A model generated the notes under the pieces. That model searched no databases and was not told where the DNA came from. It saw only the letters and a list, made by a program, of their open reading frames with translations. This document shows positions 1 through 5,157 of a DNA stretch of 5,170 nucleotides, piece after piece. This DNA is from an uncultured Capnocytophaga sp. (GTDB taxonomy: Bacteria; Bacteroidota; Bacteroidia; Flavobacteriales; Flavobacteriaceae). A program made the translations under genes and the position numbers. Where the stretch lies: NCBI GenBank assembly GCA_905372595.1, contig CAJPPS010000110.1, positions 1 to 5,170 on the forward strand, in the 5' to 3' direction. Each line of letters begins with the position of its first letter. Within the stretch, counting starts at the first letter, position 1.

Positions 1-397
1 TTATAGAATCATAGATTTTAGTTCCTAAGGATATAGGGCTTATCTCGATGCGAACATCTCTGAGAATTGCTGTCTGTCCCGACCTAAGGTCTAATTGGTA
101 GAATTCTGGAATGGTAGCGTATCCTATCTGCTCTCCAAAGAGGTACATTCGCATTACCTTTACTTGAATAGCTCCGTTGGTATTCACATAGAAGTCCTCC
201 GCTGTAGGATTTGTAAGAGCAAAGTGTAACTTGAGCCAGAGACCTCCATTAGCCATTCCCACATCACCTATACCACTCAAAGAGAACATAATTTTTTCAA
301 AGAGGCGCATAGCCTGAGCCTTTTTTGCCTGCAAAATAGCGAAAACAGCTACACCAACCCCTAAAATTCCGAAAATAACAAGTGTTCTTGGCTTCAT
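1..397 (-). CDS. Membrane-anchored protein with LEA14-like beta-sandwich, 3' end outside window
   Basis: The frame starts with ATG at 397 and stays open for 132 codons to the left edge, so the C-terminus is missing. Residues 6-23 form one hydrophobic helix after the basic start MKPR, giving an N-terminal membrane anchor, followed by a charged stretch KKAQ. From about residue 54 the chain is beta-rich: LKLHFALTNPT at 55-65, then alternating strands, then RSGQTAILRDVRIEIS at about 105-120. The pattern of an Asn-Pro after the first strand, and a later strand pair after a polar turn, resembles LEA14/WHy-type beta sandwiches, which occur in many Bacteroidota proteins; this match is by eye only. 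The start overlaps the stop of the upstream lipoprotein gene as ATGA, so the two are probably translationally coupled. The role is unknown; a virion membrane or host-envelope protein fits the context. Confidence 0.8.
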   Translation of the reverse strand, partial: MKPRTLVIFGILGVGVAVFAILQAKKAQAMRLFEKIMFSLSGIGDVGMANGGLWLKLHFALTNPTAEDFYVNTNGAIQVKVMRMYLFGEQIGYATIPEFYQLDLRSGQTAILRDVRIEISPISLGTKIYDSI

Positions 398-918
398 AAG
401 ATATTTTTTAATTTTTGAACTAAAAAAAATAGCCCTACAATAATTCCAATTGCTCCTAAGAAGGTCATTATCCAGAAAAATGTAGGAATATACGCTTTTT
501 TAATTTCCTTAATATGCTCCTTCTCTTTTACTTGAGACAGTTTTTCTATATTATTCTTAGAAATGTTCAACTGTTCTGCTGCATTCTGATAGAGTACCAA
601 TTGATTTTTATACTGATCAAAATAGATTCCTTGAGAAAGAGAACCATTTTTTTTAGATGCCTCTACAGAAAGAAGCCATCTATTCAGTTCTTTCTGGCAA
701 AGACTATCACATTCTTTTTTTTCAGTGATAATCAAAGGAATATTCACGAAAATTGTATCGTGAAGAGGAAAAGTTCTCTCGATAAAGATGCTATCTATTC
801 GAGTATATTCTATTTTTTCAGCGTCTTTTTCTTTTATTCTAACAGATTTACACCCTGTAGATAAGAGTATTAGTAAAAGAGATATTAAGAATGTTTTTTT
901 AGGCATAATTTTTGTCAT
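394..918 (-). CDS. Spanin-like lipoprotein with C-terminal membrane helix (u-spanin architecture)
   Basis: This 174-residue protein begins with a lipoprotein signal peptide: basic MTKIMPKK, a Leu/Ile-rich core at 10-19, then the lipobox STGC with the lipidated Cys at 23. A periplasmic part follows, with an extended segment containing DSIFI and HDTIFVNIP (42-60), two cysteines (70 and 74), and a helical, probably coiled-coil region at about 100-142. Residues 145-167 form a second membrane helix, ending in the basic tail QKLKNIL. A lipid anchor for the outer membrane plus a C-terminal inner-membrane helix is the architecture of unimolecular spanins such as T1 gp11, which join the two membranes at the last step of lysis. 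Lipoproteins with this Asp-Ser/Asp-Thr strand pattern are common in Bacteroidota phages. The ATG overlaps the stop of the gene before it (ATGA); an alternative start is Met5 at 906. The spanin role is inferred from topology and neighbours. Confidence 0.85.
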   Translation of the reverse strand: MTKIMPKKTFLISLLLILLSTGCKSVRIKEKDAEKIEYTRIDSIFIERTFPLHDTIFVNIPLIITEKKECDSLCQKELNRWLLSVEASKKNGSLSQGIYFDQYKNQLVLYQNAAEQLNISKNNIEKLSQVKEKEHIKEIKKAYIPTFFWIMTFLGAIGIIVGLFFLVQKLKNIL

Positions 919-1172
919 TTTGTTAATTCATTAATCCTATCTTCCAACTTTTTAACTTTTTCAAGAAGTTTTTCATTCTCACGAACAAGTTCTTCGTACT
1001 TTTTGTTGTAATCTTCAATAAAATGTACATACATATCCCGCATCTTGTCCATTACATCTGCCTCAATCGCATCTGTTTCAAATTTTCTTTTTCTTCTCTC
1101 GAAAAGCATTCCTAAGAATCCTCCTCCTAATAATGTGGAAAGAAAGGAAATAATAATTTCTGTTGTAATCAT
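915..1172 (-). CDS. Small membrane protein with leucine zipper, holin-like or lysis-associated
   Basis: The 85-residue protein has one N-terminal membrane helix at about 5-23, including a Gly-rich GGGFLG, followed by the basic cluster RRKRK (26-30) that should hold the rest in the cytoplasm. The C-terminal half is a coiled coil: leucines at 62, 69, 76 and 83 are exactly seven residues apart, with Asn66, Val73 and Ile80 in the matching a positions, a classic parallel dimer zipper. Small proteins of this form (short membrane segment, basic stop, coiled coil) are familiar from lysis regions of Bacteroidota phages, sometimes labelled holin. Its stop overlaps the start of the u-spanin-like gene by ATGA, supporting a lysis role. 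A single membrane helix and large cytoplasmic coil are not proof of pore formation; it could instead be a structural membrane protein. Confidence 0.85.
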   Translation of the reverse strand: MITTEIIISFLSTLLGGGFLGMLFERRKRKFETDAIEADVMDKMRDMYVHFIEDYNKKYEELVRENEKLLEKVKKLEDRINELTK

Positions 1173-1190
1173 TTGTTTAGTTTTTTTTAA

Positions 1191-1730
1191 TTATTTTTTA
1201 ATTGAATCGAGATTTCCTGTAAAATTGTATTGAACATAAGTAGGAAGGGCTTGATAATCTGGTTCTATATTAGAAGTATTAAATATCCAAACTCCTCTAG
1301 TATCTAATATATATGGATTAGAAGGATCTGGATCACTAAAAATAGGAGCGTGAGAAGAAGAAAATGTCTCTTGGAATAATTCTTGTTTGGAAAGATTAGG
1401 CAAAATCTTGTCTGTTCTACTCACAGGAATATAACCTCCAATAAGAGAATAAGTATTAACAACAGACAAATTGTCCTGAAAACCCCACATAGCGAGACCT
1501 TTAAAAATATTTTTTTCACCAGCTGTATCAGGAAGCTCAATATCTACTTGAACAATATTACCATCAAAAGTTAGATATAATGACTGTAGTTCTCCCACTA
1601 GAAGACTAGAACTTATAATTGGAACAAAATAGATTGTAACAGATTTAAATTTTTTAGTAGTTGGAGGAGCTGGCGTTGCAGGAGGCGCAGACTGTGTTGT
1701 ACATATTGGTTTATAAGGAATTCCGATCAT
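1191..1730 (-). CDS. Beta-rich protein with Pro/Ala/Thr linker, possible spike or minor virion protein
   Basis: I do not recognise this 179-residue protein. It starts at an ATG 13 bases after the preceding stop, with a leader of A and T only. A short N-terminal segment with Cys10 leads into a low-complexity linker APPATPAPPTT (15-25), then a mainly beta body: strands around VTIYFVPII (31-39), SLYLTF (50-55), VQVDIEL (60-66), and later segments with GVWIF (146-150) and TYVQYNF (164-170). There is no membrane helix or signal peptide. A flexible Pro-rich stalk joined to a beta body suits a vertex spike, receptor-binding protein or peripheral capsid part, and the gene sits between membrane-protein genes and the lysis pair. 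That function is only a guess from composition and position. Confidence 0.8.
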   Translation of the reverse strand: MIGIPYKPICTTQSAPPATPAPPTTKKFKSVTIYFVPIISSSLLVGELQSLYLTFDGNIVQVDIELPDTAGEKNIFKGLAMWGFQDNLSVVNTYSLIGGYIPVSRTDKILPNLSKQELFQETFSSSHAPIFSDPDPSNPYILDTRGVWIFNTSNIEPDYQALPTYVQYNFTGNLDSIKK

Positions 1731-1743
1731 TTTATTTTTTATA

Positions 1744-1935
1744 TTATACAGTTACTTTTTGGGTATTTTTTTTCTGAGAGCCATCCAATGAGTAAATACC
1801 TACTCCTACCAATAGAGCTACAGATACAACGAGGAGGAACTTTCCTGTCTTGAGCAGTTCATTATTACTCTTTGTACTCTTAACAGAAAGGTGTGGCTGT
1901 GGAATATGGGTTAAAAAATCTTTCTTTTTGTCCAT
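1744..1935 (-). CDS. Small single-pass membrane protein
   Basis: This 63-residue protein has a polar, Lys-rich N-terminal half (MDKKKDF, then STKSNNELLKTGK), one membrane helix at about 33-50 (FLLVVSVALLVGVGIYSL), and a short polar tail with KK at 55-56. There is no lipobox or clear signal peptidase I site, so it is probably an integral protein. The start lies two bases after the stop of the upstream annexin-like gene (TAA-AA-ATG), which argues for a real coupled gene despite its size. Small single-pass proteins of this type are typical of the inner membrane of membrane-containing phages and of lysis cassettes. No family was recognised. Confidence 0.75.
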   Translation of the reverse strand: MDKKKDFLTHIPQPHLSVKSTKSNNELLKTGKFLLVVSVALLVGVGIYSLDGSQKKNTQKVTV

Positions 1936-1937
1936 TT

Positions 1938-2345
1938 TTAGAATAAATTAGGGTATTTGTCCTTAACTTGCTTGTATTGCGAAGAATCCAACTCCTCTTT
2001 GAACCATTGCTTAAGGGTGAGTTTTTTTCCAGAGGAAGTTGGCAATAGTCCGAACAATCGATTGTAATATGCTCTTTTTCCGAACCTATCCGATACGATT
2101 TTCATCTTTTTTTCATCCAGCTCACTCATCACCTTAAGGATTTTGTTAAAATCTGTACCAGTATCTTTCATAGCATCGTGTAACATCTGAGCATATTCGG
2201 ATACAGATGTTCTATCTTGGTTGAATTGCTGTACTTCTTCTTTATATGTAGGGGCTTCAGTCTTATTTTTCTTGAGAGCTACCGAAAGAATAGCTGTTAG
2301 CACGCCAGCGCCACAAAGTCCCCATAGGATATATTCTTTCTTCAT
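1938..2345 (-). CDS. Membrane-anchored protein with annexin-like helical domain (copy 2)
   Basis: The 135-residue protein starts with MKKEY and a membrane helix at about 6-24, followed by the basic KKNK. After a polar linker, residues 51-91 match the start of an annexin repeat: AMKDTGTDFNKIL (58-70) resembles the family pattern Ala-Met-Lys-Gly-x-Gly-Thr-Asp-x-x-x-Ile, and the segment ends in FGKR (88-91). After a loop come LTLKQWFKEEL (109-119) and QVKDKYP (126-132), like the last helices of the repeat. The neighbouring upstream protein has the same layout with AMKGVG, FGKR and LTL-x-x-W in register, so the two are paralogues. Annexin-like repeats are known in some bacterial proteins. Typical annexins also need an acidic residue about 40 positions after the Gly-x-Gly-Thr loop; I do not see one at that spacing, so calcium binding is uncertain. 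Probably a virion or membrane-associated protein. Confidence 0.85.
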   Translation of the reverse strand: MKKEYILWGLCGAGVLTAILSVALKKNKTEAPTYKEEVQQFNQDRTSVSEYAQMLHDAMKDTGTDFNKILKVMSELDEKKMKIVSDRFGKRAYYNRLFGLLPTSSGKKLTLKQWFKEELDSSQYKQVKDKYPNLF

Positions 2346-2357
2346 AATATTTTTTTA

Positions 2358-2897
2358 TTAAAAAAATTCAGATCCTACTTGCGCTCTTAACGATGCGAGT
2401 TTGTTTCCATCAAAGATTCCGCCGAACTGATTAATAATCCATTCCGATAGTGTCAGATCCTGAGCATTTCCTAAAGATAAGCTAGTAGCAGGGCGTCTTT
2501 TTCCAAACGCATTATAGATAGCAACATAATTATTGTATCCCATACCTTTCAGTGCGTTATACACTCTATCATAATTAGCCCCTACTCCTTTCATAGCAGT
2601 ATAGATAATATCCGCTTTGCTTTTTGCTAAACCTTCACTGATACTCACGGGCTTATGCGAACGACTATATTCCATCTTTTTAAATCTATTCTTCCAATAC
2701 AGCTTGTAACTCACAATTCCCGCAATACTAACAATAGATACTCCAAAAAGAATCAGCCCTATATTCACCGCTTTTTTAGCCTTTCTCCCAGCAGATTCAA
2801 TTACTTCTGGATGGCTCTCCAAATACTTTCCGACTGCAGCTGTTGCTATAGTGGCAGCAGCAGCTCCTTTGAGGGAAGGTGATTTCTTTCGTGGCAT
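2358..2897 (-). CDS. Membrane-anchored protein with annexin-like helical domain (copy 1)
   Basis: This 179-residue protein has an N-terminal part of about 44 residues that is basic and Ala-rich (MPRKKSPSLKG, then AAAATIATAA), a membrane helix at about 45-66, and a basic stop KNRFKK (69-74). The C-terminal half carries the annexin-like motif AMKGVGANYDRVYNAL (101-116), then IYNAFGKR (127-134), a variable loop, LTLSEWI (148-154), and a last helix at about 166-174. These elements line up one to one with those of the next gene, which has a shorter N-terminus, so this looks like a tandem gene duplication with divergence. The basic N-terminal tail before the membrane helix could face nucleic acid if the protein sits in an internal virion membrane; that is inference. 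The start ATG lies 28 bases after the preceding stop. Confidence 0.85.
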   Translation of the reverse strand: MPRKKSPSLKGAAAATIATAAVGKYLESHPEVIESAGRKAKKAVNIGLILFGVSIVSIAGIVSYKLYWKNRFKKMEYSRSHKPVSISEGLAKSKADIIYTAMKGVGANYDRVYNALKGMGYNNYVAIYNAFGKRRPATSLSLGNAQDLTLSEWIINQFGGIFDGNKLASLRAQVGSEFF

Positions 2898-2906
2898 AAT
2901 TTCTTT

Positions 2907-2920
2907 AGTTAATAGTTAAT
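2907..2920. repeat. Tandem 7-bp repeat in short intergenic gap
   Basis: Two perfect copies of AGTTAAT lie side by side (2907-2913 and 2914-2920), just upstream of the annexin-like gene that starts at 2897. They fill about half of the 28-base gap. This could be chance in such A/T-rich DNA; no promoter pattern was recognised with it. Confidence 0.4.
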
Positions 2921-2925
2921 ACTTA

Positions 2926-3111
2926 TTACATAGCAAAAAGACGCAACGTTTTCTCGTTGGCGACGAATTTTTTACGAAATTTTTCATTTGTTGCTATCTC
3001 GTGAAATAGAGCGAGGCACTTTTCATCGACCAAAGCGATATCCTGTAGTTTGTCTTGCCTACTTTTAGCATCAATAGGATTCGTTGTGTTGATTTTTATT
3101 GTTATTTCCAT
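2926..3111 (-). CDS. Small helical protein of unknown function
   Basis: I choose the ATG at 3111, which gives 61 residues beginning MEITIKINTT. It lies seven bases after the stop of the preceding gene and follows an A-rich leader. A longer version from an ATG at 3138 would add MNLNLNKEK and overlap the preceding gene by 20 bases; that is possible but less likely. The protein has one short beta segment at its start, then a charged, mostly helical chain with NPIDAKSRQDKL and a Lys/Asn-rich end before the final RLFAM. It has no membrane helix, signal peptide or known motif. Its position between the coiled-coil protein and the annexin-like pair puts it inside the same operon, so it may be an assembly or structural factor; no specific role can be supported. 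Confidence 0.7.
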   Translation of the reverse strand: MEITIKINTTNPIDAKSRQDKLQDIALVDEKCLALFHEIATNEKFRKKFVANEKTLRLFAM

Positions 3112-3118
3112 TTTTTCT

Positions 3119-3907
3119 TTATTTAGATTTAGATTCATATTTTTTCATCAATTCAATTAATTCTTGATAAAAAGCAGGACTTTCATAGGTATTTTCAAGA
3201 ACTTTCAATATAAAAGAATCTACTTCAGGAGTAGTTTGAGCCAATTGCTGGAATAAAGAGGCTTTTTCTGGTGGCAACTGTCCAGAAGATTCATCCACTC
3301 CTTGAAGTCCTTGCGGACTTCCTTTGAAGAGTCCCATTAGCATAGGAAGATTCTGCATTATTCCCAAGAGCATCTCATTATTTCCTTTCGCCTTTGCCTC
3401 GCTGTACTTATTCTCCATACGCTCTTCTTTTAGCGTTGCTATCTCCTGTTCGAGTTTTTCAGCTTTTTCTTTTAAAAACTTATTCTCCGTTTCCAAACGT
3501 GCCTGATCGTGCGCCTTCACGTGCAAATCCATAATTTGAGGGAAACCCAATCCTTGAAGTCCCATTGGCACTTGTGGTGCTACCTGAGCCATAGGAGCGG
3601 GAACCATCTGAACAGGCGTATCTACTTCAGGAACAGGCTCTTCTTTTGCAGATAACACAAAAGTTTTTGGATTAGAAAAAGAACGTGTTGTATTGCCTAG
3701 ACGGCGCCTCTCTTCTATAATGATTTGAGATACTCCTTGAGCGACCAAATCATTAAAGAAAGCCTCAACAGAGCCGTACTTCTCGACGAATTTTTCATTA
3801 GAAAAAGAACGAACTAACGGTTGCCCCGTCTCCTTATTAATGACAGAGATAAGGACGCTAGGGGATTCTTTTAATCTATTAATAATATCAATGAGTTCTT
3901 TTTTCAT
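3119..3907 (-). CDS. Coiled-coil protein, possible scaffold or assembly protein
   Basis: This is the longest gene in the window (262 residues) and belongs to no family I recognise. Residues 1-87 look like a small alpha/beta domain and contain the motif RSFSN twice (33-37 and 75-79), encoded by an exact 15-base repeat. A linker rich in Pro, Met, Val and Gln follows (about 90-125). Residues 132-172 form a strongly charged coiled coil (ENKFLKEKAEKLEQEIATLK region). A Met/Leu-rich hydrophobic stretch follows (about 179-194), too broken by polar and Pro residues to be a sure membrane helix. A C-terminal helical region ends in Lys/Glu-rich sequence. Separate domains joined by a flexible linker and coiled coil suit an oligomeric scaffold, assembly or membrane-recruiting protein. 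The start is one base after the preceding stop (TAA-T-ATG). Confidence 0.85.
   Translation of the reverse strand: MKKELIDIINRLKESPSVLISVINKETGQPLVRSFSNEKFVEKYGSVEAFFNDLVAQGVSQIIIEERRRLGNTTRSFSNPKTFVLSAKEEPVPEVDTPVQMVPAPMAQVAPQVPMGLQGLGFPQIMDLHVKAHDQARLETENKFLKEKAEKLEQEIATLKEERMENKYSEAKAKGNNEMLLGIMQNLPMLMGLFKGSPQGLQGVDESSGQLPPEKASLFQQLAQTTPEVDSFILKVLENTYESPAFYQELIELMKKYESKSK
3671..3811. repeat. Pair of exact 15-bp direct repeats inside the coiled-coil gene
   Basis: The sequence ATTAGAAAAAGAACG occurs at 3671-3685 and again at 3797-3811, 126 bases apart, in the same reading phase. Each copy encodes RSFSN on the minus strand, followed two or three residues later by a Lys-Phe or Lys-Thr-Phe. This may be the remnant of a small internal duplication in the N-terminal domain. 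Confidence 0.7.
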
Positions 3908-3908
3908 A

Positions 3909-4196
3909 TTAGTTGTTATTACATTGGATTAACGCTCTATAATCAAGGATTGCTTCACCTCTCCCGTTTTCAAAAGTTATATCTAAATCTATATCGGAAT
4001 AAGATCCGTCGCCTTCAAGGAGGTAGTAATCGCCTTTTTCGAGTGTTCTTTCTCTGAAGAACACTTTACTTTCACCCGCATTGTGGAGCGTCAATGATGT
4101 AACTCCTTTTAGGCAAAAGTAAGTATTGCTATATACCTTCTGGGTATTCCACTGAGTTTTACGCATTTTCACATTGGTTAAATCGAGTATCTTCAT
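3909..4196 (-). CDS. Small beta-rich protein, possible minor capsid or spike protein
   Basis: The preferred ATG at 4196 gives 95 residues starting MKILDLTNV. This overlaps the end of the preceding gene by 38 bases. An ATG at 4166 (MRKTQW, 85 residues) would overlap by only eight bases, and one at 4247 would add 17 residues; the start is therefore unsure. The body is nearly all short beta strands separated by turns: TYFCLKGVTSLTLHN, SKVFFRERTL, GDYYLLEG, SDIDLDITFENG and EAILDYRAL. There is no membrane helix or signal peptide. Its size and strand pattern suit a compact beta barrel or sandwich. It directly follows another beta-rich gene and the candidate coat gene, so a minor capsid, penton or spike role is plausible but not shown. 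Confidence 0.75.
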   Translation of the reverse strand: MKILDLTNVKMRKTQWNTQKVYSNTYFCLKGVTSLTLHNAGESKVFFRERTLEKGDYYLLEGDGSYSDIDLDITFENGRGEAILDYRALIQCNNN

Positions 4197-4530
4197 ATAC
4201 AAGTATGAGTTGCCCACGGAAAGGCTTGTCGGCAATAGGCTCCTCACAGGATATTTCTAAGGTATATGTTTTCCCTTGGGTTTGAAAATCCACTGGCTTA
4301 CACCCCGTGAAGTAACAGCTCTCACGAGAACGATAATTGGCGATATGTTGCATCTTAGATATGTAGGTTCCATCATCAGCCTTAAGCCCTGCATTAGCTA
4401 CCAATTCCTTCCCTTTATTGTGGTAGATGAGCAGTCCTATTACTCGCCCTGCAATAGGAGTTATAAAGACATTGTTAGCCTTAGCGCCTACTGCTATTTC
4501 TATATTAAATACTTCTTCTTTCGTTATCAT
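4159..4530 (-). CDS. Beta-rich protein, possible minor capsid (jelly-roll-like) protein
   Basis: I start this 123-residue protein at the ATG at 4530 (MITKEEVF); an upstream TTG at 4551 is in frame but lies at the foot of the terminator and is unlikely. The chain is mostly beta: FNIEIAVG (8-15), NVFITPI (20-26), GRVIGLLIYHN (28-38), a turn-rich middle with DDGTYIS (52-58), then YTLEISCEE (89-97) and FRGQLILVYED (104-114). It has four cysteines (72, 77, 95, 120). No membrane segment or signal peptide is present. Eight or so strands in about 120 residues would suit a single jelly roll or similar sandwich, and it is the first gene after the candidate coat gene and its terminator. This suggests a less abundant capsid component, such as a penton or spike base; the fold has not been tested. 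Confidence 0.8.
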   Translation of the reverse strand: MITKEEVFNIEIAVGAKANNVFITPIAGRVIGLLIYHNKGKELVANAGLKADDGTYISKMQHIANYRSRESCYFTGCKPVDFQTQGKTYTLEISCEEPIADKPFRGQLILVYEDTRFNQCENA

Positions 4531-4549
4531 ATTTTTATTTTTATTTATC

Positions 4550-4579
4550 AAAAAAGCCCTGCCTTACAAGGGCAAGGCT
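4550..4579 (-). terminator. Intrinsic terminator after the candidate coat gene
   Basis: Read on the minus strand, AGCCTTGCC pairs with GGCAGGGCT (nine pairs, one of them G-T) around a seven-base loop CTTGTAA, immediately followed by a run of six T. The stem is rich in G and C in otherwise A/T-rich DNA. The other strand has no T run after the stem, so the signal works in one direction only. It lies in the largest gap of the window, 30 bases after the stop at 4609 and before the next start at 4530. It probably reduces transcription of downstream genes relative to the first gene. Confidence 0.85.
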
Positions 4580-4608
4580 CTCTCATTGATAATTATTAAA
4601 GAATTAGT

Positions 4609-5157
4609 TTAATTCACCAAAAATTCAAATCCTCTTAGCTCGATGCGAACGAACTGAGTCTGAGAAACTGGTACATTAGCTCCCTGTGGAAATTGCCAAG
4701 AAAGGTTGATTTCTTTCTCTGGAACAATAACTGGAGCTGAGGCAATACTACGGAATCCGTTTTCGTTTCCTTGACCAATTTTTGTGTATAGCAAATCCGA
4801 GAGGGGCAGCAATAAAAGATCCTCATCTTGAGAAATTTTGAATTCCGAATTGAGTACAGCAGGGTGAGCATCACTCTTCCAATTCGCTTCATTTAACGAT
4901 CCTGCTTGGTCTTCAACTAACACTCGGGCGCTATCGACTACAAAATAGCGACCTTTGTTGAGCTTGTTAGCATCAAAAGAGGTTTCTCCGACCAACTTTT
5001 TTGTATTGCTATCAATCAACAATACAACAGAACTCTTTCCTTTGGCATCAAAGGTGATATACTGAGTTCTATCCATAACCTTTGCATTGCGAGTATCTAC
5101 TCCCATTGCGGTAAGAACGTGATTCGCACGCTCTAATTGAACTTGTCTGTTGTCCAT
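4609..5157 (-). CDS. Candidate coat (major capsid) protein, beta-rich
   Basis: This 182-residue protein starts at an ATG after an A/T-only leader. A helical N-terminal arm (about 1-28, QVQLERANHVLTAMGV) is followed by a beta-rich body: TQYITFD (31-37), SSVVLLID (42-49), GRYFVVDSARVLVED (69-83), a middle loop region with NWKSDAHPA, strands near DLLLLPLSDLLYTKIG (113-128), EINLSWQF (139-146), and the closing FVRIELRGFEFLVN (169-182). There is no membrane helix or signal peptide. Three features suggest the major coat protein: the polar arm plus strand-rich body, its place at the head of the structural genes, and the strong terminator directly behind it, a usual way to give one product in excess. 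The length is too short for a double jelly roll (usually above 250 residues) but fits a single jelly roll such as the small coat proteins of P23-77-like viruses. It could instead be a minor structural protein. Confidence 0.8.
   Translation of the reverse strand: MDNRQVQLERANHVLTAMGVDTRNAKVMDRTQYITFDAKGKSSVVLLIDSNTKKLVGETSFDANKLNKGRYFVVDSARVLVEDQAGSLNEANWKSDAHPAVLNSEFKISQDEDLLLLPLSDLLYTKIGQGNENGFRSIASAPVIVPEKEINLSWQFPQGANVPVSQTQFVRIELRGFEFLVN

Noticed and set aside
647..722. Two runs of eight T that could allow frameshifting in the spanin-like gene
   Set aside because: The frame is continuous through both runs with sensible lysine codons, so no slippage is needed; such runs are common in this A/T-rich DNA.
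514..864. Plus-strand open frame of 116 codons opposite the spanin-like gene
   Set aside because: Its product is Phe/Ile/Tyr-rich with no domain, typical of an A/T-rich antisense shadow, while the minus-strand gene has a clear lipobox and membrane helix.
4531..4608. Possible second promoter in the largest intergenic gap
   Set aside because: No TAnnTTTG element with an upstream TTG was found on the minus strand; the gap is explained by the terminator.
4276..4612. Plus-strand open frames across the terminator and the 123-residue gene
   Set aside because: They run against the whole operon, read through the hairpin and give products without recognisable features.
38..4650. Shared string CTCGATGCGAAC near both ends (about 45 and 4638) as a possible terminal repeat or attachment site
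   Set aside because: It is only 12 bases, lies inside two genes, and in both encodes V-R-I-E in a beta strand; chance or similar protein sequence explains it.
4635..4892. Minus-strand 85-codon frame inside the candidate coat gene
   Set aside because: It lies fully within a better-supported gene in another frame and has no convincing start context.
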